64,000 bases of DNA from Virgibacillus_F flavescens (GTDB lineage: Bacteria > Bacillota > Bacilli > Bacillales > Amphibacillaceae): contig NZ_CP192260.1 in assembly GCF_050574275.1 (NCBI RefSeq), positions 1,116,001-1,180,000 on the forward strand, in the 5' to 3' direction. The translations under genes and the position numbers were made by a program. This document shows, in pieces, positions 26,116 to 34,834 of this stretch (positions are counted from its first letter, which is position 1; each line of letters starts with the position of its first letter). Below the pieces are notes generated by a model. That model was given only the letters and a program-made list of their open reading frames with translations, had not been told where the DNA came from and did no database searches.

Positions 26116-26553
26116 TTGAAAAAACTTCTTCTATCTATTGCTGTTCTCTTTTTACTTTTCGGTTGCACTACTAAAGAACTTGAGGGTGACAAAAATACAG
26201 ATGATAAGGAAAATGAAGTTAGCAAGACTAACGATGTTGATTCAAAAGGAAGCGCTTCTTTAGAGAAACAGATCCAAGAATTGATGGTTCAAAATGATTT
26301 TTTAATTGAAGATATAATGGATTATGAGATCAAAGGTGAGTATATTTTTGTCGTGGCTCTAAACTCAAGTAAAAGAATAAAAGAGGCCATCATCAAAAAT
26401 AATAACGGCCAATTAGAATGGATAAAAGGAATGGGAAGAGCGAGCTTCTTTTCTGCACAAGAATCCCCGGTTATTACTGTAAAAGTATCAACAGATAGTA
26501 ATATGGAGGGTGTTACACAAATGAACGTGTTTGGCGAACCTGCAAAAAAGTAA
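26116..26553 (+). CDS. Lipoprotein with probable -1 frameshift at its 3' end
   Basis: Predicted secreted lipoprotein. The start is TTG 26116, with AAAGGGTGGG upstream; GTG 26104 overlaps that site. The signal peptide KKLLLSIAVLFLLFGC has a lipobox cysteine at residue 17 or so, followed by an acidic linker and a beta-rich domain. The zero frame stops at 26553, directly after the heptamer A AAA AAG (26544-26550). In the -1 frame the coding pattern continues with VTYYKEFNDNYTQEITFWVA and ends IEYIK at 26660, adding 36 residues. Either this is programmed frameshifting or a one-base slip in the A-run has truncated the protein. Family not recognised. Confidence 0.65.
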   Translation: MKKLLLSIAVLFLLFGCTTKELEGDKNTDDKENEVSKTNDVDSKGSASLEKQIQELMVQNDFLIEDIMDYEIKGEYIFVVALNSSKRIKEAIIKNNNGQLEWIKGMGRASFFSAQESPVITVKVSTDSNMEGVTQMNVFGEPAKK

Positions 26554-26689
26554 CTTACTATAAGGAATTTAACGATAACTATACACAAGAAATTACGTTC
26601 TGGGTTGCTGTTACAGAGGAAGCTCCAACTGGTCGTAATGATATAGAATACATTAAATAATGGTGGGTTTTTACAAAATTACTTTTTCA

Positions 26690-26790
26690 CCATCACCTAG
26701 CATCTCGGATATACGGAGACTCCAGCGGGAACAGCGCGAGCTGAAGATCCTGCAGGAAGCATTCTTAAGAGGATGGCCAACAAAAAACGA
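26690..26790. repeat. Fragment of repeat family A
   Basis: GAGACTCCAGCGGGAACAGC and GCTGAAGATCCTGCAGGAAG match the core of the short family A copies at 34535 and 37072; the second stem is missing or cut off. It ends against the lipL stop codon. Confidence 0.6.
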
Positions 26791-26796
26791 CCCAAT

Positions 26797-27648
26797 TTAC
26801 TGCATCGCAGCAATTTTCTCATTACGCTTTTTCATCTGATCCAGCCGCTTTGCGAAAATTTCCTGTTCACGGTCTGAAAATGCTGCAACAACAATGTTTT
26901 CACTTAATTCTTCCAGAGCCTTGTATACACGCTGTTTCATCTCGTTTACAGTGATTTTTGCTGGAAGCAGCTCGGACAATGATGCCATCGTTTCTGGCAC
27001 GACTTCTGGAAAGTCGAAGTTCGTTGCCGTGTCTTTTAACCCCGTTTCGTAAAAGTCACGAATCATCGCAGCGCGTTCCTGTCCACAGCCTTCAACATCC
27101 AGGTAAATCTGAATGGCAGCTCCTTCTTTAACTCTGCGCTGTGAAATACCAGCGAATTTTTTTCCATCGATACTAAGGTCGTAATCACCTGGGCAATACG
27201 AGCCGACAATTTCATATGCTTCAATTTTATCCGTAAGGTCTGCAAGCATATACTGAACGAAGGTTACCATCGCTTCATAACATCTGTGAATCGACAGTTT
27301 TTTTACATCAGGCAAAACGAGGGAAATATTGAGTACGCCTTCGTCAAGCGCGACCGCTAACCCTCCGGAATTCCGGACTACGGAATAATATCCTTGTTCT
27401 GATAAAAAACGAATTCCATCTTCTATAAAAGGCAGTCGTGCATCAGGGATCCCGAGCACTAAAGTGTTCGGGTGAACCCATAGACGCAATGCAGGTGCAG
27501 ACTCGCCATCTCCAACTGAAAGGGCAAGTGTGTCATCAATCGCAAACGACGTTAGTGCAGTAATTTTTTCGTTATAAAATTTGGTTTCGGTTGAATGGTC
27601 CATAAAGCGGAATGTATGGTGATGAATGATTTCTTTCCAAGATTGCAT
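26797..27648 (-). CDS. lipL: Octanoyl-[GcvH]:protein N-octanoyltransferase
   Basis: Amidotransferase of 283 residues that moves octanoyl from GcvH to the E2 subunits of lipoate-dependent complexes; BPL/LPL catalytic fold. Visible signatures: VVRNSGGLAVALDEGVLNIS (near 95), the catalytic cysteine in VGSYCPGDYDLS (near 148) and the lysine region KKFAGISQRRVK. Its place after pta and before the HD-domain gene matches B. subtilis ywfL. Monocistronic, divergent from ywfO with an AT-rich gap. Confidence 0.9.
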   Translation of the reverse strand: MQSWKEIIHHHTFRFMDHSTETKFYNEKITALTSFAIDDTLALSVGDGESAPALRLWVHPNTLVLGIPDARLPFIEDGIRFLSEQGYYSVVRNSGGLAVALDEGVLNISLVLPDVKKLSIHRCYEAMVTFVQYMLADLTDKIEAYEIVGSYCPGDYDLSIDGKKFAGISQRRVKEGAAIQIYLDVEGCGQERAAMIRDFYETGLKDTATNFDFPEVVPETMASLSELLPAKITVNEMKQRVYKALEELSENIVVAAFSDREQEIFAKRLDQMKKRNEKIAAMQ

Positions 27649-27734
27649 GATTTTCTCCCTTTTTGCTCTTTTTTACTTCTACTATCTATTATATAATATA
27701 ACAAAATTGCCGAATAGAAACGGGTTGTGATTAA

Positions 27735-29045
27735 ATGTCGTATAAAGACGAACAGTTGTATGAAGAAAAAGTTTTTAAAGATCCTGTCCACCGTTATATC
27801 CATGTAAAGGATCAAGTGATTTGGGATTTAATTGCAACGCCAGAATTCCAGCGATTACGCCGTATCAAGCAGCTTGGTACGACGAATTTGACCTTTCATG
27901 GCGCTGAACACAGCCGCTTCAATCATTCCCTTGGGGTATACGAAATTGTACGACGCATCATTAATAATTTTACGGACAGGCCACACTGGAATAAAGACGA
28001 ACGCATTCTTTGTCTGTGTGCTGCATTGCTGCATGATCTTGGCCATGGACCATTTTCCCATTCGTTTGAAAAGGTGTTCAAGCTTGATCATGAACATTTT
28101 ACACAGCAGATAATAATTGGTGATACCCATGTACATAAAATTCTGGAACGCGTTTCGACAGGATTTTCTCAAAAAGTCGCCGACGTGATTGCCAAAACAT
28201 ACAAAGATAAATTAGTGGTCAGCTTAATTTCCAGTCAGATTGACGCCGATCGAATGGACTACCTGCAGCGCGATGCATATTTTACCGGCGTGAGCTATGG
28301 TCACTTTGATATGGAGCGGATTCTTCGCGTCATGCGTCCGATTGATGATCAGGTGGTTATTAAATCAAGCGGAATGCACGCGGTGGAAGACTATATCATG
28401 AGCCGTTATCAAATGTATTGGCAGGTATATTTTCATCCTGTGACCCGCAGTGCTGAGGTTATTTTATCAAAGATCCTTCACCGGGCAAAACATTTATTTG
28501 AGTCAAACTATACCTTTAAACTCGAACCAACACACTTCATATCGTTTTTTCACGAACAAGTCGATTTAAAGGATTATCTGAAACTGGATGAATCAATTGT
28601 ATCGTATTATTTCCAAGCCTGGCAGGAGGAAGACGATGCAATTCTGCGAGATTTGTGCGAACGGTTTATGAATCGCCGTTTATTCAAGTACGTGGAATTT
28701 AACCCGAACAGCCAGATGAATGAATGGATGGAACTGTATAAACTATTTCAGGAAGCGGATATCAATCCTGAGTATTACCTTGAAGTCGATTCGTCGTCTG
28801 ACCTGCCGTATGATTTTTATCGTCCTGGCGAAGAGGAAGAACGTCTTCCGATACATTTACTGATGCCAGGGGGCGACTTGAAGGAATTGTCGCGTCACTC
28901 TGATATCGTAGAATCTATTTCGGGTAAAAAACGTACGGATCACAAGCTTTATTACCCAGCCGATTTACTGGAAAACCTGGACGATACAAGCACTGTCAAA
29001 AAACGTATTTTGGAACTTTTAACGAATCAAGGAGCGGATGAATAA
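27735..29045 (+). CDS. ywfO: HD-domain phosphohydrolase YwfO
   Basis: HD-superfamily protein of 436 residues related to deoxynucleoside triphosphate triphosphohydrolases. Metal-site motifs in order: HSRFNHSLGVYEI (near 57), CAALLHDLGHGPFSHSFE (near 99) and SSQIDADRMDYLQRDAYFTG (near 172), where the last aspartate completes the H-HD-D set. The C-terminal half is less conserved. The ribosome binding site is weak (GGGTTGTGATTA). The stop overlaps the next start in TAATG, so translation of the following ywgA is coupled, as in B. subtilis. Confidence 0.88.
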   Translation: MSYKDEQLYEEKVFKDPVHRYIHVKDQVIWDLIATPEFQRLRRIKQLGTTNLTFHGAEHSRFNHSLGVYEIVRRIINNFTDRPHWNKDERILCLCAALLHDLGHGPFSHSFEKVFKLDHEHFTQQIIIGDTHVHKILERVSTGFSQKVADVIAKTYKDKLVVSLISSQIDADRMDYLQRDAYFTGVSYGHFDMERILRVMRPIDDQVVIKSSGMHAVEDYIMSRYQMYWQVYFHPVTRSAEVILSKILHRAKHLFESNYTFKLEPTHFISFFHEQVDLKDYLKLDESIVSYYFQAWQEEDDAILRDLCERFMNRRLFKYVEFNPNSQMNEWMELYKLFQEADINPEYYLEVDSSSDLPYDFYRPGEEEERLPIHLLMPGGDLKELSRHSDIVESISGKKRTDHKLYYPADLLENLDDTSTVKKRILELLTNQGADE

Positions 29046-29554
29046 TGTTACCCAACCATGCTAAATTAATGCATTTTTTCGAAGTTGCGAACAAAGTCAC
29101 TGGTCGGAAAAAACTTCAAAAAATGATTTATATCCTGCAAAAATGCAAGGTTCCCTTTGAGGAAAAATATCAATTTCACTTCTATGGACCGTATTCAGAA
29201 GAGCTTACACTTCGCATGGAAGAACTATGCAACCTGGGTTTCATCAACGAAGTTAAAGAGGACAGAAGTAATTATTATCAATATAATTATTCGATTACTG
29301 AAAACGGACAACAATTCTTGGAACAGTTTACACTTGATATGCCTGAGATCAATGACCAGGTTGAATTGCTGAATGGGAAAAGCTCCAGGTTCCTTGAGCT
29401 AGTTTCTACGATGCTGTATTTTGATGACTTCTCACGCGATGAAGTGGTTGAGAAAATATATACCGTTAAGCCTAAACAAAATTTTACCGAAGCAGAAATT
29501 CAAGAGGCATGGGGATACATTGACTTACTTAGACAAAGTCAACTACATGGATAG
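29045..29554 (+). CDS. ywgA: YwgA family protein
   Basis: Cytoplasmic protein of 169 residues. The pattern KKLQKMIYILQKCKVPFEEK, then FHFYGPYSEEL and a winged-helix-like segment (LRMEELCNLGFINEV, then YSITENGQQFL) resembles the YwgA family and, more distantly, the antitoxin-like SocA/Panacea fold. It shares an A with the ywfO stop codon (TAATG). The function is not known; the tight coupling suggests that it works with the HD phosphohydrolase. Confidence 0.8.
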   Translation: MLPNHAKLMHFFEVANKVTGRKKLQKMIYILQKCKVPFEEKYQFHFYGPYSEELTLRMEELCNLGFINEVKEDRSNYYQYNYSITENGQQFLEQFTLDMPEINDQVELLNGKSSRFLELVSTMLYFDDFSRDEVVEKIYTVKPKQNFTEAEIQEAWGYIDLLRQSQLHG

Positions 29555-29643
29555 TTAAGCTTTTTGCACGAGAAGTTTTCTGATGTGAAATGTTAAAAAC
29601 ACTTATGCTACAATAGACAGAAAGCGTTAAGGAGGTTTTTTGA

Positions 29644-30159
29644 ATGAGTGAGGATATACCAAAAAAGAATACAAATCCATTTACAATAATAAAAGATGAT
29701 TCGACTGACGGCCATGGTGGTTATGGTGTCGGAGCGGTAAGTCTTGAAAATATGTCGCCAGTAATTGTCGACCCAAATGAAGATCGTGCCTTTGTTGATA
29801 TGGGAGCCATGCACGCTCGCAGTGAAATAGAGCGCCGTGTTAAATTTTTGCCTAACAAAGATGAAGTGCCGAATGGCAAGCTGTATTGGATCGTGTGGGT
29901 TACAGTCGAAAAAGGAGAAAATGGCCCATATTACGCTGGCGTTTGCGGCAGTGAAATTCGCGTGGACCGTGAAATTAAACGTGCCTATAAATCAATGCCA
30001 GAGCACGTAACACATATGGATAAGTCATTGAAAGGTAAAATTATGCTCGAGCACATGGACGACCATTCAAAAAAATTATTGAAAGATTTTCTTGTCGAAT
30101 TTAACAAGGAAATGTGGGACAACTCCACTGACGAGTTAAAAGAAGTGCTTCCTGAATAG
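29644..30159 (+). CDS. ywhD: YwhD family protein
   Basis: A 171-residue protein of the Bacillus YwhD family. Recognisable segments are FTIIKDDSTDGHGGYGVGAV, VDMGAMHARSEIERRVKF and LYWIVWVTVEKGENGPYYAG. The sequence is well conserved among Bacilli but lacks an assigned function. AAGGAGG lies nine bases before the ATG. It is followed by a long terminator and then by the GC-rich 21-bp array. Confidence 0.85.
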   Translation: MSEDIPKKNTNPFTIIKDDSTDGHGGYGVGAVSLENMSPVIVDPNEDRAFVDMGAMHARSEIERRVKFLPNKDEVPNGKLYWIVWVTVEKGENGPYYAGVCGSEIRVDREIKRAYKSMPEHVTHMDKSLKGKIMLEHMDDHSKKLLKDFLVEFNKEMWDNSTDELKEVLPE

Positions 30160-30258
30160 TGAACAATTTGTGAACGGACCATAAATTCTTGTACTTTTAG
30201 ACAAAAATTTGTAAAATATGTATACATGGACTTTCACATGTATTGCTAGGACAAAAAA

Positions 30259-30310
30259 GAAGCCGACCACGTGATAAGACGGAAATCTTATCAGTGAGTC
30301 GGCTTTTTTT
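30259..30310 (+). terminator. Terminator of ywhD
   Basis: AAGCCGAC / GTCGGCTT outer stem with an inner TGATAAGA / TCTTATCA stem, followed by seven T. Confidence 0.88.
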
Positions 30311-30339
30311 ATGCTTAAACCCAGCGGAGAACGCTCCAG

Positions 30340-30550
30340 AACTCGGGCTGAGCGAGCGCGAATTCAGGCGAACCGAGCGACAACGCGGGCTAACCGATCC
30401 ACACCCCGGGCCACCCGATCGCCAACTCGGGCGAAGCGATCCGCACCCCAGGCCAACCGATCGTCAACTCGGGCTAACCGATCCAAAACTCAATCCAAAC
30501 GAGCGACACCCCTGCCCAAGCAATCCCCACCCAGTCCAACCGATCGACGT
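30340..30550. repeat. 21-bp tandem array, GC-rich type (10 units)
   Basis: Units like AACTCGGGCTAACCGATCCA begin at 30340, 30361, 30382, 30403, 30424, 30445, 30466, 30487, 30508 and 30529, without any slip in register. GC content is far above that of the neighbours. Read on the plus strand it gives a seven-residue repeat (ANRSxTR), but this continues antisense into pbpG and has no ribosome binding site, so it is not called as a gene. Confidence 0.85.
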
Positions 30551-30565
30551 CCCAAGCCTCCACGC

Positions 30566-32620
30566 CTAAAACAAATAATCAAATATCCGCTCAAACACAC
30601 CTTTTTTATGTTCGTCCTTTGGAGGCTGCTTCACTTTTTCCTCAGACCCCTCATCATCATTAGGCAAATGATCGGTGCAGTGTTCTGTTGGTACGTTTCC
30701 TTTTTCAAAATACATGAGGGTACCGGACGGGCAATAGGAGGTTGCGAGTCCGCCGGAAATTGGGTCAATCCATGCACCAACAATTCCGTTTGGAACGTTA
30801 TCCTTGGTTTTTGGCAGATTCGCGTGGGCTGCTTCCATAAATCCTGCCCAGATATCTTTTGCATAGCTGTGTTCCGCGGATTTATTCATATCCCGGTTAT
30901 CGTCGTATCCGGTCCAAACACCAGTAACGAGGTTCGGGGTAAATCCAATCATCCAGCTGTCTGAAGCTGTAGTCCCAGACTTTCCAGCATAGTCACGAGT
31001 AAGAGAGTCAGCGACAGGCGAACCTGTAACAGCCATATAGCCGTCTAGCGAATGGTCGAACATTCCTTTCATCAAATCGGTTAGGATAAAAGCTTTCTCT
31101 TTATCTAAAATCTGTTTGTCCTCCTTTTTTGACCGCTCGTAAACAACTTCATCGTTTCGATCGATAATTTTTTTAATCGTAAATCCATCAATTTTCTCGC
31201 CGCCGTTTGCTAATATTCCATAACCTGTAACCATATCTTCAACCGTTACAGAAGCGGTCCCGAGAGCAAGCGAGGGAACAGATGGCAGTTTCGTGTCAAT
31301 TCCAAACCTGCGGGCGGAGTCAATTAGCTTATCAACCCCGAGATATAGATTCGTTTTCACAGCATATACGTTATCAGATAACGCCAATGCCTGAGCAAGG
31401 GTAATTGGTTTGTTTGCATAATAGCCATTATAGTTACTCGGTTGATATACTTTTCCATCAGCCAATTCAAATGCGGTAGGTTTGCTCATAAGCATCGTTG
31501 CTGGTGTGAATCCATTTGACAGTGCTGCGTAATATAAAAAGGGTTTAAAACTGGACCCAGCCATCCGCTTTGCCCTGATGGCGCGGTTGAATTTACTTTC
31601 CTTGTAATCCCGCCCTCCAACCAAAGCACGTATTGCTCCATTTTCTGGATCCATTCCAATTGCCCCAACTTGGATCGAGCTATTTGTATCAATTGTGCTA
31701 TCTACTTCTCCTTCAAGTTCTTTTTGCATCTCGACGTTCAATGTGGTGTATATTTTATATCCACCGGAGCGAATTTTTTCTGTGTCCAAGTCCAATTGAT
31801 TTGCTGCCTCAATCAGGACGGTATCAAGGAAGTAGGGAGCGATTACTTTTTTCGATTGCTTGTTTGGCTCAGCATATTTTAATTTTTCATGGGTCGCCAA
31901 ATAGTACTCCTGCTCGGTAATGCTGTTTTGCTGTTTCATTTCATAAAGAATTTGTTTCTGACGCTTGGTTGCATTTTCCAAATCATTAAACGGCGAGTAA
32001 TAGGTCGGACCTTTGGGAATCGCAGCAAGCATAGCGGATTCCGCTAACGATAATTCATCTGCTGATTTGTTAAAAAAATATCTGCTCGCCGCTTCGATTC
32101 CATATGCACCATGACCATAATAAATCGTGTTTAAGTAACCTTCCAGAAGTTCATCCTTTGAATAATACATCTCCAGACGAACGGTATAAAAGGCTTCCTT
32201 TATCTTACGGTTCCATGTTTTTTCATGTGATAAGTAAAGATTTCGGGCATACTGCTGGGATAATGTACTTGCCCCTTCTTCAAGGGAAGAATTTTCAACA
32301 TTCTTAAGGACTGCTCCAGCGATACGGGAATAATCGAATCCGTTATGCTCATAAAAGTGCTGATCCTCGATAGCTAAAATAGCCTGCTTAACGTATGGTG
32401 TCATTTCGTCAAGTCCTACCCAGTATCGGCTTTCTGAGCCTTTTTCTTCACCAATAACCGTATCTGCTGAACTGTAGTAAATCGTATTTTGTTCTGCTTT
32501 GAGTGGCGGCGGACCAAGTAAAAAGCTCGCAAAATATATCCCCGATAAAGAGATTACTGCAAGTGATATAATAGCGATTAACCCACTTAAAAGCTTATAT
32601 TTTAATATAAAACGTTTCAT
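30566..32620 (-). CDS. pbpG: Class A penicillin-binding protein
   Basis: Bifunctional peptidoglycan glycosyltransferase and transpeptidase of 684 residues, with one N-terminal membrane anchor (LLSGLIAIISLAVISLSGIY). The glycosyltransferase domain has the catalytic glutamate in AILAIEDQHFYEH (E85) and the STLSQQYARNLYL motif. The transpeptidase shows SSFKP (serine near 359), SDN and KSGTT (near 545). Its position next to speE matches B. subtilis pbpG (ywhE), which is made in the forespore. ATG 32620 is chosen from GGAG nine bases upstream; ATG 32626 is possible. An acidic and lysine-rich tail ends the protein. Confidence 0.88.
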   Translation of the reverse strand: MKRFILKYKLLSGLIAIISLAVISLSGIYFASFLLGPPPLKAEQNTIYYSSADTVIGEEKGSESRYWVGLDEMTPYVKQAILAIEDQHFYEHNGFDYSRIAGAVLKNVENSSLEEGASTLSQQYARNLYLSHEKTWNRKIKEAFYTVRLEMYYSKDELLEGYLNTIYYGHGAYGIEAASRYFFNKSADELSLAESAMLAAIPKGPTYYSPFNDLENATKRQKQILYEMKQQNSITEQEYYLATHEKLKYAEPNKQSKKVIAPYFLDTVLIEAANQLDLDTEKIRSGGYKIYTTLNVEMQKELEGEVDSTIDTNSSIQVGAIGMDPENGAIRALVGGRDYKESKFNRAIRAKRMAGSSFKPFLYYAALSNGFTPATMLMSKPTAFELADGKVYQPSNYNGYYANKPITLAQALALSDNVYAVKTNLYLGVDKLIDSARRFGIDTKLPSVPSLALGTASVTVEDMVTGYGILANGGEKIDGFTIKKIIDRNDEVVYERSKKEDKQILDKEKAFILTDLMKGMFDHSLDGYMAVTGSPVADSLTRDYAGKSGTTASDSWMIGFTPNLVTGVWTGYDDNRDMNKSAEHSYAKDIWAGFMEAAHANLPKTKDNVPNGIVGAWIDPISGGLATSYCPSGTLMYFEKGNVPTEHCTDHLPNDDEGSEEKVKQPPKDEHKKGVFERIFDYLF

Positions 32621-32711
32621 AGGCATTAACTCCAATTTTTGAGTACATTACTCTCATTATGGGAAAATATAGAACGAATTAAACTTATTAGGAAAAATTC
32701 ATGAAAAGTAC

Positions 32712-32739
32712 TTGCGTTTTTAACAAATTAATCTATAAT
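32712..32739 (+). promoter_or_regulatory. Sigma-A-type promoter of speE
   Basis: TTGCGT and TATAAT separated by 16 bases, about 40 bases before the speE start codon. Confidence 0.65.
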
Positions 32740-32776
32740 TTTACTGTTTCATGTGATTGGAAAAGGAGATGTATTT

Positions 32777-33604
32777 ATGGGTATTTGGTTTACAGAAAAA
32801 CAGACAGCGAATTTTGGGATTACAGCCAAAATTAATGAAACGTTAGCTTCATTAAAAACAGATTTTCAGGATCTGCAGATACTTGAAACAGAGGAATGGG
32901 GCAACATGCTCGTTCTCGATGATATGGTAATGACAACCGAAAAGGATGAATTTGTATATCATGAAATGGTTGCACACGTTCCACTTTTTACACACCCGAA
33001 TCCGAAGCGAGTATTAGTTGTAGGTGGTGGTGACGGTGGCGTCATCCGCGAGGTTCTTAAACATAAATCAGTGGAGAAAGCGACACTGGTTGATATAGAC
33101 GGAAAAGTAATCGAGTACTCGAAAAAATACTTGCCGACAATTGCAGGGTCATTGAATGATTCGCGCGTGGAAGTATTGGTGGACGACGGATTCATGTACA
33201 TTGCCAAGAGTGAACGTGAATTTGACGTAATCATGGTTGATTCAACCGAACCTGTTGGCCCAGCAGTCAATTTATTTTCGCAAGGGTTTTACTCTGGAAT
33301 TTCCCGCGCGCTCAAAGACGATGGTATTTTTGTCGCACAAACGGATAATCCATGGTTTAAAGCAGACTTAATTCATCAGGTTTTTCATGACGTGAAAGAA
33401 ATTTTCCCAGTGACAAAATTATATACTGCAAATATCCCTACTTATCCTAGTGGACTGTGGACATTTACAATGGGCAGTAAGATTCATCATCCATTAAAGG
33501 TGAAGGACGAACGATTCACCGAAATTGAAACGAAATATTATACACCGGAACTTCATTTTGCTTCATTCGCGTTACCGAAGTTTGTCAAAGATCTAACGGA
33601 ATAG
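32777..33604 (+). CDS. speE: Spermidine synthase
   Basis: Aminopropyltransferase of 275 residues that makes spermidine from putrescine and decarboxylated S-adenosylmethionine. Motifs: the N-terminal GIWFTEKQT, the AdoMet loop VLVVGGGDGGVIREVLKH (near 78), DIDGKVIEYSKKYLP and the DSTEPVGPA active site (near 155), with YPSGLWTF near 225. AAAGGAGATG precedes the ATG at 32777. It is followed after 11 bases by agmatinase, giving the arginine-to-agmatine-to-spermidine order known in B. subtilis. Confidence 0.93.
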   Translation: MGIWFTEKQTANFGITAKINETLASLKTDFQDLQILETEEWGNMLVLDDMVMTTEKDEFVYHEMVAHVPLFTHPNPKRVLVVGGGDGGVIREVLKHKSVEKATLVDIDGKVIEYSKKYLPTIAGSLNDSRVEVLVDDGFMYIAKSEREFDVIMVDSTEPVGPAVNLFSQGFYSGISRALKDDGIFVAQTDNPWFKADLIHQVFHDVKEIFPVTKLYTANIPTYPSGLWTFTMGSKIHHPLKVKDERFTEIETKYYTPELHFASFALPKFVKDLTE

Positions 33605-33615
33605 GGGGCGTTCAC

Positions 33616-34488
33616 ATGCGTTTTGACGAAGCGTATTCAGGAAAAGTTTTTATTATGTCGCAGGAAAATTACGACAAGGCGCAAGCGGTAATATATGGGA
33701 TGCCAATGGACTGGACGGCCAGTTTCCGTCCAGGTGCACGTTTTGGCCCAGGCAGAATTCGCGAGGCATCGATTGGTCTTGAGGAATACAGCCCGTACAT
33801 GGATAAACATCTCGAAGAAGTAGCGTATTTTGATGCAGGTGATATCCCGCTTCCATTTGGCAACGCGGAACGCAGCCTTGTCTTGATTGAAGAATATATC
33901 GATCAATTGTTAAGTCATGGAAAGTTCCCACTCGGACTTGGCGGCGAGCATTTGGTTACATGGCCGGTCATCAAGGCGATGCACCGTCAACATCCGGACA
34001 TGGCGTTCATTCATATTGATGCACACGCAGATTTGCGGCTGGAATACGAAGGAGAAGTACTTTCCCATTCCACACCAGTCCGGAAAGTTTGCGAATTGAT
34101 TGGCGCTGAAAATGTGTTTTCATTTGGAATCCGTTCTGGTATGCGCGAGGAATTTCAATTTGCCAAAGAGAGCGGCATGCACATGAGCAAGTTTCATGTC
34201 GCTGAACCACTGCGAAAAATCCTGCCGACTCTGAGTGGACGCAAGGTGTACGTCACAATCGATATTGATGTGCTGGACCCGGCATTTGCACCTGGTACCG
34301 GTACTGCTGAAGCAGGCGGAATTTCCTCAAGTGAATTACTGGAAGCTATCCAGTTAATCTCGGATTCGGATATTGAAGTGGTTGGCGCTGACCTTGTCGA
34401 AGTTGCACCAGCATACGATCCATCCGACCAAACAGCTATCGCAGCAAGTAAATTCGTACGTGAAATGTTACTCGGCTGGGTAAAATAA
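33616..34488 (+). CDS. speB: Agmatinase
   Basis: Ureohydrolase of 290 residues converting agmatine to putrescine and urea. The binuclear manganese ligands are plain: GGEH (near 112), HIDAHADLR (near 136) and TIDIDVLDPAFAPGTGT (near 217). AGGGGGCG lies a few bases before the ATG. It is the second gene of the speE-speB operon and supplies putrescine for the neighbouring spermidine synthase. Confidence 0.93.
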   Translation: MRFDEAYSGKVFIMSQENYDKAQAVIYGMPMDWTASFRPGARFGPGRIREASIGLEEYSPYMDKHLEEVAYFDAGDIPLPFGNAERSLVLIEEYIDQLLSHGKFPLGLGGEHLVTWPVIKAMHRQHPDMAFIHIDAHADLRLEYEGEVLSHSTPVRKVCELIGAENVFSFGIRSGMREEFQFAKESGMHMSKFHVAEPLRKILPTLSGRKVYVTIDIDVLDPAFAPGTGTAEAGGISSSELLEAIQLISDSDIEVVGADLVEVAPAYDPSDQTAIAASKFVREMLLGWVK

Positions 34489-34534
34489 CGCAGTGGGACA
34501 ACAGAACCGTCCGGGGCTGCTGAAAAAGTGGTGG

Positions 34535-34735
34535 ATTGTAAAAATTTAATATTTCACATCAACTTAGCATCTTCGAATTTACGAGACTCCAGTGGGAACA
34601 GCGCGAGCGGAAGGCCCCGCAGGAAAGCGGTGTTTGCTTATCCGAGTAGACTGAAGCCGTGCCCACGGAAAGCGAAGTATATTCGAAGATGCGACGATTG
34701 ATCCGCCTTATTTCATATTACACTTACTTTTTCAT
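34535..34735. repeat. Short copy of repeat family A with perfect terminal arms
   Basis: GCATCTTCGAAT (34567-34578) and ATTCGAAGATGC (34681-34692) are perfect 12-base inverted arms around the core with GGGAACAGC, GGCCCCGCAG and AGACTGAAGCCGTGCCC. It lacks the optional module. It lies between speB and the ywiB promoter and accounts for most of this gap. Confidence 0.72.
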
Positions 34736-34767
34736 TGGCCTCGAACCGTCCCTGTGTCCCGTATAGA

Positions 34768-34813
34768 TTGATATCAGTCCTTCCTTTTCGGTATAATAGT
34801 AAATTATACCGAA
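34768..34813 (+). promoter_or_regulatory. ywiB-argS promoter with overlapping palindrome
   Basis: TTGATA (34768) and TATAAT (34792) are 18 bases apart. The -10 element lies inside a perfect 11-base inverted repeat, TTCGGTATAAT and ATTATACCGAA (34787-34813), with a five-base centre. The palindrome could be an operator or a hairpin at the 5' end of the message. Confidence 0.6.
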
Positions 34814-34834
34814 TTTTATTGAGAGGCGATTAAA

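Noticed and set aside
30311..30964. Long plus-strand frame with a seven-residue repeat (ANRSxTR) of 217 codons
   Set aside because: The repeat comes from the 21-bp array, the rest is antisense to pbpG, and there is no ribosome binding site.
30566..30964. Possible overlap of two genes at the pbpG 3' end
   Set aside because: The opposing frame has no independent support; pbpG continues with normal transpeptidase sequence.
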